Below the pieces are notes generated by a model. It saw only the letters and a program-made list of their open reading frames with translations, was not told the DNA's origin and searched no databases. The translations under genes and the position numbers were made by a program. From assembly GCA_003260075.1 (NCBI GenBank), contig QLIY01000271.1, positions 62,001 through 126,000 on the forward strand: a stretch of DNA of 64,000 nt, given 5' to 3'. Of the stretch, positions 61,501 to 64,000 are shown in pieces (position 1 is the first letter of the stretch; every line of letters begins with the position of its first letter). The stretch is from Phallusia mammillata. Lineage: Eukaryota; Chordata; Ascidiacea; Phlebobranchia; Ascidiidae.

Positions 61501-63950
61501 TGCACCAATCTTGTTGGGGGTGCATCGTATTGTATTACTTGTATGAATGTACTTTGTCCTATAGGGGGGGGGGGTTTATTTGTTTCAGCGCCCAAGTATA
61601 ATGATAAGACAGGTAACATATGGGTAAATAAGCTTGAAACAAAAAGGGTGCAGAAGGAACCACAATTGGCTGTTTAAAAAGCTGATCCTATTTATTTGTT
61701 GCTGTTTTTTTGTTAACTTTTGTTTAAAATGTCAACACAAGAAGAAAAAGAAAAAAAGTAAGCACTCCGTAATAACTGTTTTTCCTGTAAATGCATCAAG
61801 TAAATAATGAATTAACATGAATCTGTGTGAAAATACGGCTGTACTAGGTTTGCGTTTCTTCGAGCAGTAATTGCACGCCTATCTGGTGAGGTAATTACTA
61901 ATTAGTAAACAGTATTTGCGACGCATAAGTAATCAAGACCAAAACGCATTGTGTCCAAAAAACTAATTAAGGTTAAATAATTGCACCATTTCCGAGATAA
62001 ACTTTATAAATAGCATGAAAGTAATTACAGGGGCATCGAGTCTGGTTTTGAAAACTGTTGCGATTTGCAACCATCTTTCTGGGGTGCATCGTATTGTATT
62101 ACTTGTATGAATGTACTTTGTCCTATAGCGTTTATGTAACGAATAACACTGTGGCGTTTCAGGTTACTGTTCCATTTGACCTCCAATTTTCTCCAAGTGG
62201 AAGGCACATGTTGTAATAAGCTTTTATTGCTTTTATTTATTAAGGGGGGGGGGAGGATCAAATTATCATTTCCTGAGTTATTGAACGTAATGGAAATATG
62301 TGTATCGAAATTGATTGTGTTCACAGTCGTGATGTTAGTTTCTAAAAAATATCTATTGCATAAGGAGTTAAATGCCTTTACGGTAGAGGTTCTTTGCCTT
62401 TTTGTACCAATCTAAATATTTTGCATAGACTTCTCAAAACTTACTTGACTGGAAATGTGAAGGCCATGGGTGTGAAGGTTGGTGCTGTTGGGAAGGCGTT
62501 GGTCGTTGACATCAAGTAATTTGTGTGGCAACATAAGATTGTTTACCTGCGATAAAATGTTTTAAGATTTTGTTACTTGTCGTGTGTCAGTACAGTTAAA
62601 CAGACCGTCGCTTTAGAGTTGGCTCCTTTTCAATTAAAGAGTTTGCATGTACAACAATGATTGTAGTCATGTTACAGCACATTGTTTACCTTTGTCGCAG
62701 AAAAATATCAAGGTTTTTGTATAGCCTGCTGTTGAAGGTTAAAATCTGGGAAAACGTGTTAATCGAAATAATGCTTTCATATAGGCTATTTTTACTCTCA
62801 AGATTTACTAGGGGGGGGGGTTTAAACAGGCCGGCGCTTTAGAGTTGGCTCATTTTCAATTGAAGAGTTTCCATGTACAACAATGATTGTAGTCATGTTA
62901 CAACACATTGTTTACCTTTGTCGCAGAAAAATGTCAAGGTTTTTGTATAGCCTGCTGTTGAAGGTTAAAGGTTAAAGATTAAAAAAAGGAAAACGTTTTA
63001 ATCGAAATAATGCTTTCATATATTTTTACTTTCAAGATTTACTAGGTTTGGGTGCCTTGAGTTGAGTTGAGTTGAGTGGATTTATTTCGCTTGGTGAAAG
63101 AAAACATAGCGACACAATAGCACTAAAAACAATCACCAAACCGGAAATAACTGCGCAACGTTGCAACGTTACAACGTTATTGAGCGCAAAAAAGTAAAGG
63201 GCACAATTGGGGGGGGGGGGAGCTGCGCAACGTTACAACGTTATTGAGCGCAAAAAAGTAAAGGGCACAATTGGTGAATGATACCAAAACGCGCTGCAGC
63301 TACACCGACTTAGTCAATTTCGAGCCATGTCTCGGCTAAAAAATAACCTTGCAATTATTATTCGTGCAAGTCGTACCAGATTTATGTTCACTTGATCTCC
63401 TTTTCTCATTCTCAACACTGGTCCTCCAAGTTGACCATTCCATGGGGGGGGGGGCTAAAACGCGCTGCAGCTACACCGACTTAGTCAATTTCGAGTAATG
63501 TCTCGACTATAAAAATAACCTTACAATTATTATTCGTACAAGTCGTACCAGATTTATGTTCACTTGGTCTCCTTTTCTCATTCTCAACACTGGTCCTCCA
63601 AGTTGACCATTCCATGCTCGTCGTTTAGTTGTCAACCACTCAATGGTAATGTCAGCAATATCAACCGTCAATTCGTAATTTAGTACTCCGCTCACCGACA
63701 CTTGTTCTGGCGGAGCAACGAACGGATCCCCACCTGCAAGTAGACCGCAAGTGATATTTCAAACATTTAATCTAAATTCTAGATGTCTGTTGCTAATGTT
63801 AGTTAGTTAGTTAGTTTACACTTGGAAATGTTTATTTCGTAGAATACGTTTTTATCACTTACCAGTGAATGCACAGGGACTGGTATGGGAACATGTTTGA
63901 CTCATTCCTTCAGTGACCAACACAGCAACCACAAACACAACCAACATCAT
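55504..63950 (-). CDS. Secreted laccase-like multicopper oxidase, 13 exons
   Basis: Multicopper oxidases take single electrons from phenols, metals or similar donors and reduce O2 to water. Exons in coding order: 63950-63863, 63733-63549, 62546-62445, 60879-60748, 60172-59970, 59647-59516, 59151-58941, 58459-58203, 57845-57749, 57553-57442, 56848-56700, 56252-56147, 55709-55504. Phases agree throughout; the product is 659 residues. Residues 1-16 form a signal peptide (MMLVVFVVAVLV), then a Cys-containing mature start. All four copper motifs are present: HTHG at 116-119, WYHPHLHG at 157-164, HPIHIH at 459-464, and HCHLLNHEDSGM at 571-582. The last gives Cys572 and an axial Met582 for the type 1 copper. 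RRFRMVNAGGGAFLEL joins exons 6 and 7. The tail is Thr-rich (STLTTTTTVAGTSTTATGG). Part of exon 2 and two introns are duplicated around poly-G runs, without breaking the frame. The substrate is unknown; laccase-type phenol oxidation in tunic or cuticle chemistry is only a possibility. Confidence 0.93.
55790..56018. repeat. About 110-bp direct duplication split by 10-G run, oxidase intron 12
   Basis: The copies at 55790-55898 and 55910-56018 run from GGTGTTGTGTATTAACACG to CAGTTGGTATTTTT. They differ by two substitutions (CAATTAAA against CAAGTAAA; AAATCC against AAATGC). The G run is at 55899-55908. This is the first junction with G rather than C on the + strand. Confidence 0.9.
61026..62128. 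repeat. About 540-bp direct duplication split by 11-G run, oxidase intron 3
   Basis: The copies at 61026-61563 and 61575-62128 both start TTTATTTGTTTCAGCGCCC and end TACTTTGTCCTATAG. They differ by many substitutions and several small indels, including about 15 extra bases near 61890 in copy 2. The G run is at 61564-61574. This divergence resembles that of two haplotypes. It lies between exons 3 and 4 of the oxidase and roughly doubles that intron. Confidence 0.92.
62244..62253. repeat. 10-G run without recognised flanking copies
   Basis: A G homopolymer inside oxidase intron 3, between TTATTTATTAA and AGGATCAAATT. It is of the same length class as the other poly-G junctions, but no direct duplication of its flanks was found. 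Confidence 0.8.
62595..63045. repeat. About 220-bp direct duplication split by 10-G run, oxidase intron 2
   Basis: The copies at 62595-62810 and 62821-63045 run from TTAAACAG to CAAGATTTACTAG. They differ by substitutions and small indels (ACCGTCGC against GCCGGCGC; a duplicated GGTTAAA in copy 2). The G run is at 62811-62820. Confidence 0.92.
63151..63274. repeat. About 50-60-bp direct duplication split by 12-G run
   Basis: The copies at 63151-63210 and 63223-63274 (CTGCGCAACG to GGGCACAATTGG) are separated by a G run at 63209-63220. Copy 1 has an extra TTGCAACG unit. It lies in oxidase intron 2. Confidence 0.88.
63286..63616. repeat. About 158-bp direct duplication split by 11-G run, including part of oxidase exon 2
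   Basis: The copies at 63286-63443 and 63457-63616 begin AAAACGCGCTGCAGC and end TTGACCATTCCATG; the G run is at 63444-63454. The copy nearer exon 1 contains the true 3' half of exon 2 with its GTACGA donor (boundary 63549). The other copy repeats the same coding stretch (WNGQLGGPVLRMRKGDQ) and donor but lacks an acceptor, so it is not a usable exon. Copies differ at several bases. Confidence 0.92.
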
Positions 63951-63991
63951 ATTTTAAGGTTACACTTGATCCCGTTCTTACAGATGCTTAG

Positions 63992-63999
63992 TATATATG
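63992..63999 (-). promoter_or_regulatory. Candidate TATA box of the multicopper oxidase
   Basis: ATATATAC on the minus strand lies about 42-49 bases upstream of the oxidase ATG at 63950. Transcription starting some 30 bases downstream would leave a 5' UTR of only 10-20 bases. The window ends just beyond it, so the rest of the promoter cannot be seen. Confidence 0.35.
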
Positions 64000-64000
64000 G

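Overview
The window looks like nuclear DNA of an invertebrate chordate, most likely an ascidian tunicate of the Ciona type. This is an inference from four things: a SoxB1 transcription-factor gene whose HMG box is cut by an intron, mostly short introns, CpG-poor gene bodies beside CpG-rich DNA, and paired near-identical copies that differ like two alleles of a very polymorphic animal. Four multi-exon protein-coding genes can be rebuilt exon by exon with GT-AG junctions and consistent phases. No rRNA, tRNA, CRISPR array or bacterial-type operon was found.

Layout. 1-3.6 kb: no gene recognised, one strong hairpin. 3.77-14.56 kb (+): MPDU1, a PQ-loop membrane protein needed for use of dolichol-phosphate sugars, in seven coding exons with an 8.5-kb fifth intron. 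14.6-31.9 kb: no convincing gene; it holds a 596-bp non-autonomous hAT element with a target-site duplication, tandem repeats and poly-C junctions. 32.1-34.7 kb (-): SoxB1 in two coding exons, with a possible TATA/GATA/ETS promoter near 35.36-35.41 kb. 35.4-51.5 kb: no convincing gene, several poly-C junctions. 51.5-54.3 kb (+): a Golgi carbohydrate sulfotransferase of the HNK-1ST/CHST (Sulfotransfer_2) type in four exons, its membrane anchor on a 36-codon first exon. 55.5-63.95 kb (-): a secreted laccase-like multicopper oxidase in 13 exons with all copper-ligand motifs present. The last two genes converge, their stops about 1.2 kb apart.

The genes have unrelated jobs: ER glycosylation, ectoderm/neural gene control, Golgi sulfation, and extracellular oxidation. 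The shared theme is the DNA between them. Long stretches on both sides of SoxB1 without recognisable genes suit a developmental regulator with spread-out enhancers.

The most striking non-genic pattern is a set of 13 junctions where a 10-13-base run of C (before about 51 kb) or G (after about 55 kb) sits between two near-identical direct copies of 50-550 bp. One further junction of the same kind has a single N in place of the run, and four more homopolymer runs have no flanking copies. I read these mainly as unmerged overlapping contig ends or haplotypes in the assembly, not biology. No previously undescribed biological system could be supported.
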